This document shows positions 43,803 to 52,944 of a stretch of 64,000 nt of DNA, piece after piece. This DNA is from an uncultured Ruminococcus sp. (GTDB taxonomy: Bacteria > Bacillota > Clostridia > Oscillospirales > Ruminococcaceae), in NCBI GenBank assembly GCA_945868475.1, contig CAMBLM010000010.1:43661-107660 (forward strand), given 5' to 3'. Made by a program: the position numbers and the translations under genes. Position 1 is the stretch's first letter, and each line of letters opens with the position of its first letter. The notes beneath the pieces are model-generated. The model made no database searches. It was given only the letters and a program-made list of their open reading frames with translations, and had not been told where the DNA came from.

Positions 43803-44060
43803 TTTTAATTCGGAATTCGGAATGCGGAATTCGGAATTGATTTAATGCGTAATGCGTAATTCGTAATGCGTAATTATTTGTGACCCGTTTTTTGATCAAA
43901 ATTTTTAGAAAATACTTTACTGTAGGGGACGGGTTTCCCGTCCCGCGTCGCAAGGCGTTATAATTTTTACATTAATAAAATAACAAAAATAAATTTTGAA
44001 CACAAATAATGCCAAATTAAATAATTCCGCATTCCGAATTCCTAATTCCGAATTTTTATA
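43803..44060. repeat. Mosaic repeat between secG and rnr
   Basis: AATTCGGAATTCGGAATGCGG block (43806-43838), AATGCGTAATTCGTAATGCG block (43843-43875), GGGGACGGGTTTCCCGTCCC (43925-43944), and the inverse AATTCCGCATTCCGAATTCC (44022-44045). No gene. Confidence 0.8.
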
Positions 44061-44075
44061 GTTGGGAGTATGATT

Positions 44076-46208
44076 ATGGCAGCAGCTTTTGAAATTTACA
44101 AAACACGAATAAAAGAAATATTAAAGCAGAGCGGCAAAAAAAGCGTTCCGTTCAAGGTGCTTTACAACAAATGCAAGGGCAAGAGCCAGAAGCTGCCCGA
44201 GTTCAAGCGCGCTCTGACTGAGCTTATACGGAGCGGCGATGTTCTCGAAACCAAGGCAGGCTTCAAGCTTGCCGCAGGCAGCGGACTTTTCCGCGCGGAA
44301 GTCGTTCGCATCAACAAGAACTTCGGCTTTATCCGCAGGGACGACGGCAGCGAAGTTTTCGTTCCGGGCAAATTCTTCCTCGGTGCAATGCCCGGAGATA
44401 TCGTTCTCGCACGTCTTATCCCGAAAAAGAACGAGGACAGAGAGATCCCCGACGGCGAAGTTGTCGAAGTCGTTGAGGAGAATTTCCGCGAATTCACGGG
44501 CACGGCTCAGTGCGAAAGCGGCACTTGGTATGTTTACACCGACAACAAGCTTAAAGACCCTATCATGGTAACGGACTGCGCAGTTTCAGTCCACAACGGC
44601 GACAAAGTTCTCGCCGAGCTTACACGCCGCGGAACACGCCACGCCGACCACAGAGCAAAGATAACCGCTGTTTTCGGCTGCTCCGATCAGGCGGCTGTCT
44701 GCGCAGAAGCACTGCTTTACATCAACGGCATCGAAGTCGAGTTCCCGAACGCTGTCCTTGACGAGGCTCGCTACGCCGAGCATAAGGGCATACCGACCGA
44801 CGAGATAAGCCGCAGACTCGATCTTCGCGATGAGATAATATTCACGATAGACGGCGCTGACACAAAGGATATCGACGATGCAGTTTCGGTGAAAAAGCTT
44901 TCGGACGGCTGGGAGCTTGGCGTTCATATCGCGGACGTTTCGTTCTATGTCAAGCCGAATTCCGAGCTGGACAAGGACGCATTTCAGCGTGGAACTTCGA
45001 TTTATTACGCCGACAAGGTCGTTCCGATGCTCCCGAAAGAGCTTTCCAACGGAATATGTTCGCTCAATCCGCAGGAAGACAGGCTTGCTTTCTCCTGCCT
45101 GATGAAGCTTGACGAGGGCGGAAAGCTTGTGAAATACAAGTTCAGCAAGTCCGTTATCCGTTCACGCGTCAAGGGCGTTTACTCCGAAATAAACAAAATT
45201 CTTGCCGCAAAGGAAAACGGCACAGAAATACCTGCCGATATTGCGGAAAAATATAGCGGCTTGACCGATACTATAATGCTTATGGAGGAATTGGCTTCTA
45301 TCCTCACTGCAAACAAGATCGGCAGAGGTGCGCCGCAGCTTGAAACAAGTGAGTGCAAGCTTATTTTGGACGAAAACGAAGTCTGCATCGATGTTCTTCC
45401 GAGAGAACGCGGCAAGAGCGAGCTTATCATCGAAGAATTTATGCTTATGGCGAACACGGCGGCTGCAAAAACTGCACGCGAACATAATATTCCATTCGTC
45501 TATCGTGTGCATGAAGACCCATCACCCGAAAAGATAGACGATCTGCTCGACACGGCAGCACTGATGAATATAAAAGTTCCGCATTTCACCGAAATAAAAG
45601 CGAAACACCTTTCCGAAATACTCGAACAGGTCAAGGACAGCACCCTTGCGCCCGTTATAAACAACCTCGTGCTTCGCTCAATGGCAAAAGCGAAGTATTC
45701 CGACAAGCCGCTCGGACACTTCGGACTTGTGCTGAAAGATTATGCGCACTTTACCTCGCCGATAAGACGTTATCCCGACCTTGCAATACACCGTATCCTC
45801 ACCGACCTTTGCTACAATAAGCAGAGCGAGGAATATATGACCAAGCGTTACGCAGGCTTTGCGCATGATGCTTCGGAGCAGTCCTCTGCCTGCGAGCTTA
45901 CCGCGATGCGAATAGAGCGTGAGTGCGATGACTGCTATGTTGCGGAATATATGCGTTCGCACCTCGGCGAAGAATTTGAGGGAATAATCAGCTCCGTGAC
46001 AGAGTTCGGCTTCTTTGTCGAGCTGCCCAACACGGTCGAGGGACTTGTTTCAATAGACAGCCTAAAAAACGGAAACTACGAATTCAACGGCAAGTTCACG
46101 ATAATGAACAGCGGCAAGCCTGCCTATTCTGTCGGCGACAGAGTAAAGGTAATATGCTCCGCAGCAGACGTTCCCACTGGAAGAGTGGATTTCACACTTG
46201 CAGAATAA
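44076..46208 (+). CDS. rnr: Ribonuclease R
   Basis: 710 residues. N-terminal winged helix and cold-shock domains, RNB catalytic core (FTIDGADTKDIDDAVSVKKL with the Asp cluster; FALVYRVHEDP-type segment seen as FVYRVHEDPSPEKI), and a C-terminal S1 domain (GEEFEGIISSVTEFGFFVEL). It is a 3'-5' exonuclease of structured RNA. ATG 44076 is preferred over 44070 because GGGAG needs the spacing. smpB, often next, is absent. A strong terminator follows. Confidence 0.96.
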   Translation: MAAAFEIYKTRIKEILKQSGKKSVPFKVLYNKCKGKSQKLPEFKRALTELIRSGDVLETKAGFKLAAGSGLFRAEVVRINKNFGFIRRDDGSEVFVPGKFFLGAMPGDIVLARLIPKKNEDREIPDGEVVEVVEENFREFTGTAQCESGTWYVYTDNKLKDPIMVTDCAVSVHNGDKVLAELTRRGTRHADHRAKITAVFGCSDQAAVCAEALLYINGIEVEFPNAVLDEARYAEHKGIPTDEISRRLDLRDEIIFTIDGADTKDIDDAVSVKKLSDGWELGVHIADVSFYVKPNSELDKDAFQRGTSIYYADKVVPMLPKELSNGICSLNPQEDRLAFSCLMKLDEGGKLVKYKFSKSVIRSRVKGVYSEINKILAAKENGTEIPADIAEKYSGLTDTIMLMEELASILTANKIGRGAPQLETSECKLILDENEVCIDVLPRERGKSELIIEEFMLMANTAAAKTAREHNIPFVYRVHEDPSPEKIDDLLDTAALMNIKVPHFTEIKAKHLSEILEQVKDSTLAPVINNLVLRSMAKAKYSDKPLGHFGLVLKDYAHFTSPIRRYPDLAIHRILTDLCYNKQSEEYMTKRYAGFAHDASEQSSACELTAMRIERECDDCYVAEYMRSHLGEEFEGIISSVTEFGFFVELPNTVEGLVSIDSLKNGNYEFNGKFTIMNSGKPAYSVGDRVKVICSAADVPTGRVDFTLAE

Positions 46209-46215
46209 AAAAATC

Positions 46216-46250
46216 CCCCGAAATGATGCAAAGGTCATTTCGGGGTTTTT
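46216..46250 (+). terminator. Terminator of rnr
   Basis: CCCCGAAATGA / TCATTTCGGGG followed by TTTTT. Confidence 0.92.
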
Positions 46251-46282
46251 AACAACGTTTTCAGCCATATTTATGTGATGCA

Positions 46283-46328
46283 AATGCATAATTATTGCAT
46301 TGACAATGCATAATAAACGTGATACAAT
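46283..46328 (+). promoter_or_regulatory. Promoter and operator of the relB-like gene
   Basis: TTGACA (46300-46305), 17 bp, TACAAT (46323-46328). AATGCA-N7-TGCATT (46283-46301) and TGCATT-GAC-AATGCA (46296-46310) overlap the -35, as for autoregulated antitoxins. Confidence 0.75.
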
Positions 46329-46361
46329 ATAAATATAAACCAATGAAATGGTCGTGATACT

Positions 46362-46601
46362 ATGACAAAAAATGAAACACTTCATATCCGTGTAAATTCA
46401 GAAGTCAAGGAAAATGCGGAAAAAATTCTTAATACGCTCGGATTATCCATTTCCGAAGCCGTGAATATATTCTTATGTCAGGTCAATCTTGTCAGCGGTA
46501 TTCCATTTGAAATCAAACTGCCCAACTACACCACTCCTGATATGGATTTTCTTTCATCAGAGCAGACTAACGCAGAAATTGAAAAAGATGTCGAAGAATA
46601 A
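46362..46601 (+). CDS. RelB/DinJ-family antitoxin, no toxin adjacent
   Basis: 79 residues. The ribbon-helix-helix N-terminus (ETLHIRVNSEVKENAEKILN, GLSISEAVNIFLCQV) and the toxin-binding tail (GIPFEIKLPN) match RelB/DinJ. It would bind its own promoter and a RelE/YafQ-type toxin. Downstream there is only 70 bp and a terminator, so the toxin gene is missing. The function may be regulatory, or it may be a remnant. The start has only a weak upstream site (AATGG). Confidence 0.85.
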   Translation: MTKNETLHIRVNSEVKENAEKILNTLGLSISEAVNIFLCQVNLVSGIPFEIKLPNYTTPDMDFLSSEQTNAEIEKDVEE

Positions 46602-46671
46602 AGGATTGACAAGTTTATACTGCTTATAAAGTTTTTGTAAAATCCCGCCAAAAAATCCAACAATAAAATGA

Positions 46672-46717
46672 ACAGACCTATTTTCAGGGAATCCCGATGA
46701 AAATAGGTCTGTTTTTG
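46672..46717 (+). terminator. Terminator after the relB-like gene
   Basis: ACAGACCTATTTTCA / TGAAAATAGGTCTGT followed by TTTT. Confidence 0.9.
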
Positions 46718-46741
46718 CATTATTTGCATTGAAAAGCGTGC

Positions 46742-46922
46742 TGCGGAAATTGCTTCGCAATCGGGACGGGAAACCCGTCCCCTACATTGTTATCCGCATT
46801 GTGCGTGTGTTGGAATTACACGTTTCATCGGGCGGATATAGAATCCGTCCCTACAGTTTTGACGTATTTCACGCAGCAGCGAAGCTAATTACGCATTACG
46901 CATTACGAATTACGCATTAAAT
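46742..46922. repeat. Mosaic repeat before the aldolase gene
   Basis: GGGACGGGAAACCCGTCCC (46763-46781), GGGCGGATATAGAATCCGTCC (about 46831-46851) and AATTACGCATTACGCATTACG block (46888-46918). Confidence 0.8.
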
Positions 46923-47570
46923 TTAAGCCTTCTTAGCACCTTCCCAGTCCTTGAGGAATCTTTCGATACCATTATCTGTAAGTGGGTGCTTAACCATCTG
47001 ACGGATCACGTTTGCAGGAACTGTTGCGATATCGCAGCCGAGTCTTGCGCAGGTTGTAACGTGGATAGGATTTCTGATAGAAGCTGCGATGATCTCGGTC
47101 TTGATGCCCTGTGCGCGGAAGATATCAACGATCTCTTCAATGAGGTTCATGCCCTCCATGCCGATATCGTCAAGTCTGCCGAGGAACGGAGAAACGTATG
47201 TAGCACCTGCGTTTGCAGCAAGCATAGCCTGAGCTGCGGAGAAAACGAGTGTTACGTTTGTCTTGATTCCCTTGGAGGTAAGGATCTTACAAGCCTTGAG
47301 TCCCTCTTCGCACATTGGGAGCTTGATTACTATGTTCTTGTGGATAGCTGCGAGCGGAAGAGCTTCCTCAACCATCTTGTCAGCTTCGAGAGAGATAACT
47401 TCTGCGGAGATAGGTCCGTCAACGATAGTTGTGATCTCCTTTACAACTTCCTCAAAAACCCTGCCTTCCTTTGCGATAAGGGAGGGGTTTGTTGTAACGC
47501 CGCAGATAACTCCGAGGTCGTTTGCCCATCTGATGTCGTTTACATTAGCGGTATCGATAAAAAGTTTCAT
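46923..47570 (-). CDS. fsa: Transaldolase-like fructose-6-phosphate aldolase
   Basis: 215 residues, short transaldolase class: [33 protein letters not shown], and Schiff-base Lys in [20 protein letters not shown], followed by [13 protein letters not shown]. Members are either fructose-6-P aldolases or true transaldolases; sequence alone does not decide. It would link pentose and hexose phosphates, which fits the nearby xylA/xylB genes. AAAGGAA precedes the ATG. Confidence 0.88.
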   Translation of the reverse strand: MKLFIDTANVNDIRWANDLGVICGVTTNPSLIAKEGRVFEEVVKEITTIVDGPISAEVISLEADKMVEEALPLAAIHKNIVIKLPMCEEGLKACKILTSKGIKTNVTLVFSAAQAMLAANAGATYVSPFLGRLDDIGMEGMNLIEEIVDIFRAQGIKTEIIAASIRNPIHVTTCARLGCDIATVPANVIRQMVKHPLTDNGIERFLKDWEGAKKA

Positions 47571-47602
47571 AGTATATTTTCCTTTCTTTTAAGGAGATAC
47601 TG

Positions 47603-48415
47603 TCAGCTTTCGTTCCTGCCTGCGATCACAAAGCTTTCAAAGAGCGAATTGTACCGAAGATTTCCCTCGGGAATACGAACATATCCCACTCTCATCGAAA
47701 CCTCGAACTCGCTGCCGTCCGAGCTGACTGTACCGCCGTTTAAGCTTAAAATTTTCTCTGCGGCTTTCTGCGCGTCTTTGATATCGGAAAAGTCCGTTAT
47801 CAGCACAAATTCATCGCCGCCGATCCTTATCGGGAGCATATCCTCCACCGAATTTTCGTCTATTCTGCGCAGGCACTCCGCAATGGCGATATCCCCTGCG
47901 GCTCTGCCGTAAACATCGTTTATGTACATAAGATGCACCATATCGAAGCAAATGGCATATTTTCCGCTGCGCTGTTTTATAAAATCGTAAAGGTGCGAAA
48001 CATCGAACTTTCTCTTGCCGGTCATAACAATATTCCCCTTTTCATCATATATCTGCACATACTCGTCAAGCTTGGGGAAAATCTCGGAAAAGCGCCTCTT
48101 TCTGCGGAATTCGGACGGCGTTACGCCCCAGAGCCGCATAAACGCACGGGTAAAGACCTCGTGTGAATTATAGCCGTATTTAAGGGCAATTTCAAGTATC
48201 GGGCTTTCGCAGACGAGCAGTTCTTTCGCCGCCGCAGTCAGCTTTCGCCTTGAAATATAGTCGCTCACGCCAATGTGAAATGTATGGCGGAACATTTTCT
48301 GAACGCTCGACAGCGAGTAGCCGCACCGCTTGGCGCAAAGCTCCGCCGTGATGTCCTCCGTTAAATTTTCCTCGATAAATTCAAGTGTGGCAGACAGTTT
48401 TTCAAAATTGTTCAT
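47603..48415 (-). CDS. AraC-type HTH fused to a GGDEF domain
   Basis: 270 residues. Residues 1-105 form an AraC double HTH (LCAKRCGYSLSSVQKMFRHT, ISRRKLTAAAKELL, LKYGYNSHEVFTRAFMRLWG, TPSEFRR). Residues about 140-265 form a GGDEF domain with the intact motif RIGGDEFV and MVHLMYINDVYGRAAGDIAI (substrate-binding Asn/Asp helix). This suggests a DNA-binding protein that makes or binds c-di-GMP. GAGGAA precedes the ATG; a perfect palindrome is at 48427-48438. It lies between the aldolase and xylB and may control pentose genes. Confidence 0.85.
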   Translation of the reverse strand: MNNFEKLSATLEFIEENLTEDITAELCAKRCGYSLSSVQKMFRHTFHIGVSDYISRRKLTAAAKELLVCESPILEIALKYGYNSHEVFTRAFMRLWGVTPSEFRRKRRFSEIFPKLDEYVQIYDEKGNIVMTGKRKFDVSHLYDFIKQRSGKYAICFDMVHLMYINDVYGRAAGDIAIAECLRRIDENSVEDMLPIRIGGDEFVLITDFSDIKDAQKAAEKILSLNGGTVSSDGSEFEVSMRVGYVRIPEGNLRYNSLFESFVIAGRNES

Positions 48416-48426
48416 GGTTTTTCCTC

Positions 48427-48438
48427 GATAACGTTATC
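48427..48438 (-). promoter_or_regulatory. Palindrome upstream of the AraC-GGDEF gene
   Basis: GATAACGTTATC, perfect 12-bp palindrome 12 bp before the start codon and downstream of a minus-strand TATAAT (48463-48458); possible autoregulatory operator. Confidence 0.5.
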
Positions 48439-48511
48439 TGTAAAAGCTTTCACTATTATTATAATAACATTGCTCGGAGAAAAATTCTTGATGATTTGGG
48501 GAAATCTGCAA

Positions 48512-50035
48512 TTAAAGTTCTGCGAGTTCTGCAAGCTCGTTCTTTACTGCAGGGTAAATTTTATCATAAAGAGCGAAATACTTGTCATAAACTTCGGAGT
48601 TTTCCTTGATAGGCTGCTGAACCTTGTCTACGCCGACAATAGCCTTGCAAGCCTCGGGAACTGTCTTGTATATGCCTGCGCCGACCATTGCGAGAATTGC
48701 AACGCCGAGAGCAGGGCCTTCGGACGAAGATGCCGTCTTAACGGGACACTTGTAGAGGTCTGCGAGCATCTGACGCCAGATCGGTGATTTACCGCCGCCG
48801 CCGCAAGCCATCATATCGGAAACATTGATGCCCATTTCCTTGCATATCTCAACGCAGTCACGGAGCGAGTAGGAAACGCCCTCCATTACCGCTCTCATCA
48901 TATCGCGCTTTGTGTGCATTGCGGAAAGTCCGAAGAACATTCCTCTTGCGTTCGGGTCGAGGTGAGGTGTTCTTTCGCCCATAAGATACGGGAGATAGAT
49001 AAGACGGTTCGAGCCAACGGGAACTTTTTCAACTTCCTGATTCATAAGAACATACTCGTCAACGCCCATTCCCTTTGCTGTGTCCTTTTCAGCCTGACAG
49101 AAGTTATCTCTGAACCATTTGAGGGAAAGACCTGCGCCCTGAGTAACGCCCATGATATGCCAGCAGTTCGGAACAGCTGCGCAGCAGGTATGTACTCTGC
49201 CCTTTGGGTCGATGGAAATGCTTGAAGTATGAGCAAAAACAACGCCACTCGTGCCGATAGTTGTGAAAGCCTTTCCGTCCTCAACAACGCCAGTGCCTAC
49301 TGCGGCAGCGGCATTGTCGCCTGCGCCGCCGACAACGACAGTGCCCTCTTTAAGTCCCGTGAGAGCGGCAGCCTCGGCAGTAATTTTGCCCGTAACCTCG
49401 CAAGATTCGTAAACCTTTGCGAGCATAGACATATCAATATCGAGCTTTTCGCAAATTTCCCTGCTCCAGCAGCGGTTGGGAACATCAAGAAGCTGCATAC
49501 CCGAAGCATCGGAAACTTCAGTTGCGAATTCGCCCGTAAGTTTGTATCTGATATAATCCTTAGGAAGAAGAATGTGACGGCATTTCTTGTAATTCTCGGG
49601 TTCGTTGTTTCTTACCCAAAGAATTTTTGCAGCCGTCCAGCCCGTGAGTGCAGGGTTGGCGGTGATCTCGATAAGCTTTTCTCTGCCTATCTTCTCGTTC
49701 ATCTCGTCAACTTCCTTGGCTGTACGCTGGTCGCACCATATAATGGAACGGCGGATAACGTTTCCGTTTTCGTCGAGCATAACAAGACCGTGCATCTGTC
49801 CCGAAAGACCAACGCCGACAATGTCCCCGTTCTTTACTCCGCTCGTTTCAACAACAGCCTTAGCCGTGCCGATAGCAGCGTTATACCAGTCCTCGGGATC
49901 CTGCTCCGCATAGCCGTTCTTAGGCTGATACATAGGATATTCGATTGTTTTGGAAGCAACGACTGTGCCCTTTTCATCGAAAAGAACGGTCTTTGTGCCG
50001 CTTGTTCCAAGGTCGATACCGATTACATATTTCAT
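48512..50035 (-). CDS. xylB: Xylulokinase
   Basis: 507 residues of the FGGY kinase family: YVIGIDLGTSGTKTVLFDEK (phosphate 1), VGVGLSGQMHGLVMLDENG (typical xylulokinase MHG), and TIGTSGVVFAHTS and MACGGGGKSPIWRQMLADL (C-terminal ATPase signatures). It phosphorylates D-xylulose after XylA. AAAGGAT precedes the ATG. A terminator (50084-50117) separates it from the small ORF and xylA, so its level may be lower or separately set. Confidence 0.96.
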   Translation of the reverse strand: MKYVIGIDLGTSGTKTVLFDEKGTVVASKTIEYPMYQPKNGYAEQDPEDWYNAAIGTAKAVVETSGVKNGDIVGVGLSGQMHGLVMLDENGNVIRRSIIWCDQRTAKEVDEMNEKIGREKLIEITANPALTGWTAAKILWVRNNEPENYKKCRHILLPKDYIRYKLTGEFATEVSDASGMQLLDVPNRCWSREICEKLDIDMSMLAKVYESCEVTGKITAEAAALTGLKEGTVVVGGAGDNAAAAVGTGVVEDGKAFTTIGTSGVVFAHTSSISIDPKGRVHTCCAAVPNCWHIMGVTQGAGLSLKWFRDNFCQAEKDTAKGMGVDEYVLMNQEVEKVPVGSNRLIYLPYLMGERTPHLDPNARGMFFGLSAMHTKRDMMRAVMEGVSYSLRDCVEICKEMGINVSDMMACGGGGKSPIWRQMLADLYKCPVKTASSSEGPALGVAILAMVGAGIYKTVPEACKAIVGVDKVQQPIKENSEVYDKYFALYDKIYPAVKNELAELAEL

Positions 50036-50083
50036 TTATTTCAATCCTTTATCTGTAATTCGTTTAGGGGTTCTCTTTAATAA

Positions 50084-50117
50084 CAAAAATGCGGACAGGC
50101 AAAAAACCTGCCCGCAT
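50084..50117 (-). terminator. Terminator between the small ORF and xylB
   Basis: Minus strand ATGCGGGCAGG / CCTGTCCGCAT followed by TTTTT. Confidence 0.85.
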
Positions 50118-50128
50118 AGGGAATTTTT

Positions 50129-50365
50129 TTATAACCTTGCGAAGTCAATAAAATCGATCTTGTCACTGATAAGAGCGACCACTCTGTCCATTGCACGGGC
50201 AGCATCGACCTCATTGCCATAGTCCGCCATTTCATTCTCGGTATAGTCATCGCAGGTGAGGCTGTGAACATATAACGTTATGCACGAATCTTCACGGGCA
50301 AGCTCATAGCTCTGACCCTGGCCGATATTTATAATGGCAGTATGGTCACGGCTCACAAAAATCAT
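50129..50365 (-). CDS. Small protein in the xyl cluster (78 aa)
   Basis: Begins MIFVSRDHTAIINIGQGQSY, with acidic content and a C-terminal helix RAMDRVVALISDKIDFIDFA. GGAGAATACG precedes the ATG, 17 bp after the xylA stop, so it is co-transcribed with xylA. No family recognised; it has a beta-then-helix pattern and no membrane segment. Confidence 0.7.
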   Translation of the reverse strand: MIFVSRDHTAIINIGQGQSYELAREDSCITLYVHSLTCDDYTENEMADYGNEVDAARAMDRVVALISDKIDFIDFARL

Positions 50366-50382
50366 ATCGTATTCTCCGTGAA

Positions 50383-51708
50383 TTAAAGATCAAAAAGCAC
50401 GTTGTTAACGATAGCTTCGAGCATTTCCTGTCTGCCGCTGGAGAGGGAATCGGTAACCTCGCCCTTTTCAAGAGCATACTTTTCAAGATCAGCCATGCCG
50501 ACCTTGCCTGCGATGATGTCAGCACCGATGCCTGTGTTCCAGGAAGCGTAACGATCATCAACGAACTTGTCGATCCTGCCGTCAGCGATAAGAGCTCTTG
50601 CAGCCTTGAAGCCGAGTGCGAATGTATCCATACCTGCAATGTAGCTGTGGAAGATATCTTCGGGAGTGTAAGAACCTCTTCTTGCCTTTGCGTCGAAGTT
50701 AAGACCGCCGTTTGTGAAGCCGCCTGCCTTGATAACTTCATACATGCAGAATGTAGCGTCATAAATATTTGTCGGGAACTGGTCAGTATCCCAGCCGAGG
50801 AGCGGATCGCCCTGGTTAGCGTCGATAGAACCGAATACGCCGTTATCTCTTGCAACACGGAGTTCGTGCTGGAATGTGTGCTGTGCAAGTGTAGCGTGGT
50901 TAGCTTCGATGTTCATCTTGAAATCCTTGTCAAGTCCGTACTTGCGGAGGAATCCGAGAACTGTAGCTGTATCGAAGTCATACTGGTGCTTTGTTGGCTC
51001 CTTTGGCTTAGGTTCAATATAGAAATCGCCCTTGTAGCCGATAGAACGCGCATATTCAACAGCCATCTTCATAAGACGAGCCATATTGTCGAGTTCAAGA
51101 CCCATATTTGTGTTAAGTAATGTTTCATAGCCTTCACGGCCGCCCCAGAAAACGTAACCGTTGCCGCCGAGCTTAACTGTAGCGTCGATAGCCTTCTTGA
51201 TCTGTGCAGCTGCATAAGCGAAAACATCAGCGGAAGGAGATGTGCCTGCGCCGTGCATATATCTTGGGTGGTCGAAGCACTTAGCTGTACCCCAGAGGAG
51301 CTTCTTGCCTGGATTCTGCTTCATCTTTTCAGCAGTATAATCAACGATCTCGTCAAACTTAGCGTTTGTTTCAGCGAGTGAGCCGTACTCCGGGGAAAGA
51401 TCACGGTCATGCCAGCAGAAATAGTCAATGGAAAGCTTATCCATAATTTCAAATGCAGCATCGACCTTAGCCTTTGCCCTTGCAACGCTGTCAGCCTCGC
51501 CCCAAGTCTTGTCAGCAGTGCCGCAGCCGAACATATCGGTGCCGTCGCCGCCCATAGTGTGCCACCAGGAGAGTGCAAACTTGAGGTGTTCTCTCATAGG
51601 CTTGCCGTCGATGACCTCATCGGGATTGTAATACTTGAATGCGAGTGGGTTTTTGCTTACCTTGCCCTCAAATGGGATCTTGCCGATTTCCTTAAAAAAT
51701 TCGCTCAT
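50383..51708 (-). CDS. xylA: Xylose isomerase
   Basis: 441 residues, class II length. Signatures: [33 protein letters not shown] (active-site His and Asp), [36 protein letters not shown] and [19 protein letters not shown] (metal site). It converts D-xylose to D-xylulose. AGGAGG-like site GGGAGGAAATAAAA precedes the ATG. A LacI/CcpA-like operator sits in its promoter. Confidence 0.97.
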   Translation of the reverse strand: MSEFFKEIGKIPFEGKVSKNPLAFKYYNPDEVIDGKPMREHLKFALSWWHTMGGDGTDMFGCGTADKTWGEADSVARAKAKVDAAFEIMDKLSIDYFCWHDRDLSPEYGSLAETNAKFDEIVDYTAEKMKQNPGKKLLWGTAKCFDHPRYMHGAGTSPSADVFAYAAAQIKKAIDATVKLGGNGYVFWGGREGYETLLNTNMGLELDNMARLMKMAVEYARSIGYKGDFYIEPKPKEPTKHQYDFDTATVLGFLRKYGLDKDFKMNIEANHATLAQHTFQHELRVARDNGVFGSIDANQGDPLLGWDTDQFPTNIYDATFCMYEVIKAGGFTNGGLNFDAKARRGSYTPEDIFHSYIAGMDTFALGFKAARALIADGRIDKFVDDRYASWNTGIGADIIAGKVGMADLEKYALEKGEVTDSLSSGRQEMLEAIVNNVLFDL

Positions 51709-51773
51709 TTTTATTTCCTCCCAAAATCTGATTATAAAATTTGATTTTGCAAATAGTTGATCTATTACAATAT

Positions 51774-51802
51774 ATTTTACATTGTAAACGATTTACTGTC
51801 AA
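51774..51802 (-). promoter_or_regulatory. xylA promoter with an embedded operator
   Basis: Minus strand TTGACA (51802-51797), 17 bp, TAAAAT (51779-51774). The spacer holds GTAAATCGTTTAC, a near palindrome of the LacI/CcpA type, and TTTACAATGTAAA. Suggests carbon-source control. Confidence 0.75.
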
Positions 51803-51868
51803 GGGGGTTTTGTAAAAATTATATAAAATTTTCCGATTATTTTTTGAAAACGATATAACCGACATATT

Positions 51869-52918
51869 TTATTTTGGAATACGCTGATTTTTGATGTTAT
51901 TTGCCAAAACATACTCGACTTCAATAGGGCCGCCCCAAAAATCATTAGGATCTTCGGGTGCTTTTTCGGTAAGTTTAATATAAAACTCAAATTTTCCCGA
52001 ATCACACACAGTTGGAGTACCGTCAGGAAGAGAAGAGTAGAGCCGTTTGTGTTCTGTATAATCGGTATCATATAAAAATTTTGCCACAGCAATTTCATTT
52101 TCATGGCCATCTGCACAGACAGTTATTCTTAACAGACTATTGTCAAGATACTCCCAAGTATAATCGGCACTTAATGTTCTTGTTTCTGAATATGTACTGT
52201 TCCCGTCAAAGTTTTTCAATAATAATCCGTCATAGGTTGATCCTATAAATTCGTTATAACAGTTTGTTCTTGTGGAAAGAATATGGTCGTTCTGTATAGT
52301 ATCTTTTCCGCATGAGGCAGGAAAATCAATTGCATCAAAACCACCTTTTTCGTTTAGCACATATATTCTTTCAATTGACATATACGGCGCGTCACCCTCT
52401 TGTTTTGAAACAAAAGGCATATCAATAATTTGCCCTACAACAATATAGTCATCAAGTCCGTCCGAATTTATATCAAACATATCAACGCCTATCCATTCAA
52501 AGCTTTGATCGCATCCATCGTTTGATATTACTTCATCTGCATATAAATTCATATCCGAAAGAATAAATTCGGGCAGCTCGGCAGTTCCGTCATTTCGATA
52601 ATATGTATATTCAAGCTTGTGAATAATTTTATCCCGTACAAATTCCACATCAAGGGCAGAGGCAGGCGGCGAGTAAATATACTCCCTGTCTTCTGCATCG
52701 TTAGCCGCTTCACATTTGACCGTATTATTATTCTCCGCCTGTGTACTTGTATTTGAAATTTCACTTGCAGCCTTAATAGCAGAGTTTTCCGATGCTGTAA
52801 CTGTTTCGGAAGTATTCGGGTCTAAACTATTACCATTGAAACAGCTTGAAAGCAACAGAGATGTCATTAATAACGGCATGACACTCAAGAGTTTTTTGAT
52901 ATTGCTCATCTCTTTCAT
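51869..52918 (-). CDS. Putative lipoprotein (349 aa)
   Basis: Signal peptide LLSVMPLLMTSLLLSSCFNG with a lipobox Cys near residue 26, then a Ser/Thr/Asn-rich linker. The globular part contains MFDINSDGLDDYIVVGQIID, a calcium-loop-like DxNxDGxDD as found in FG-GAP/VCBS blades, and AYTWEY-type strands. Probably a surface lipoprotein; ligand unknown. AT-richer than the xyl genes. GGGGG precedes the first ATG closely; the second ATG (52909) has better spacing. Confidence 0.75.
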   Translation of the reverse strand: MKEMSNIKKLLSVMPLLMTSLLLSSCFNGNSLDPNTSETVTASENSAIKAASEISNTSTQAENNNTVKCEAANDAEDREYIYSPPASALDVEFVRDKIIHKLEYTYYRNDGTAELPEFILSDMNLYADEVISNDGCDQSFEWIGVDMFDINSDGLDDYIVVGQIIDMPFVSKQEGDAPYMSIERIYVLNEKGGFDAIDFPASCGKDTIQNDHILSTRTNCYNEFIGSTYDGLLLKNFDGNSTYSETRTLSADYTWEYLDNSLLRITVCADGHENEIAVAKFLYDTDYTEHKRLYSSLPDGTPTVCDSGKFEFYIKLTEKAPEDPNDFWGGPIEVEYVLANNIKNQRIPK

Positions 52919-52944
52919 AGTCCCCCATTTTAATTCAGCTGATT

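Noticed and set aside
46986..47912. Plus-strand ORF of 308 codons
   Set aside because: Antisense to the aldolase and AraC-GGDEF genes.
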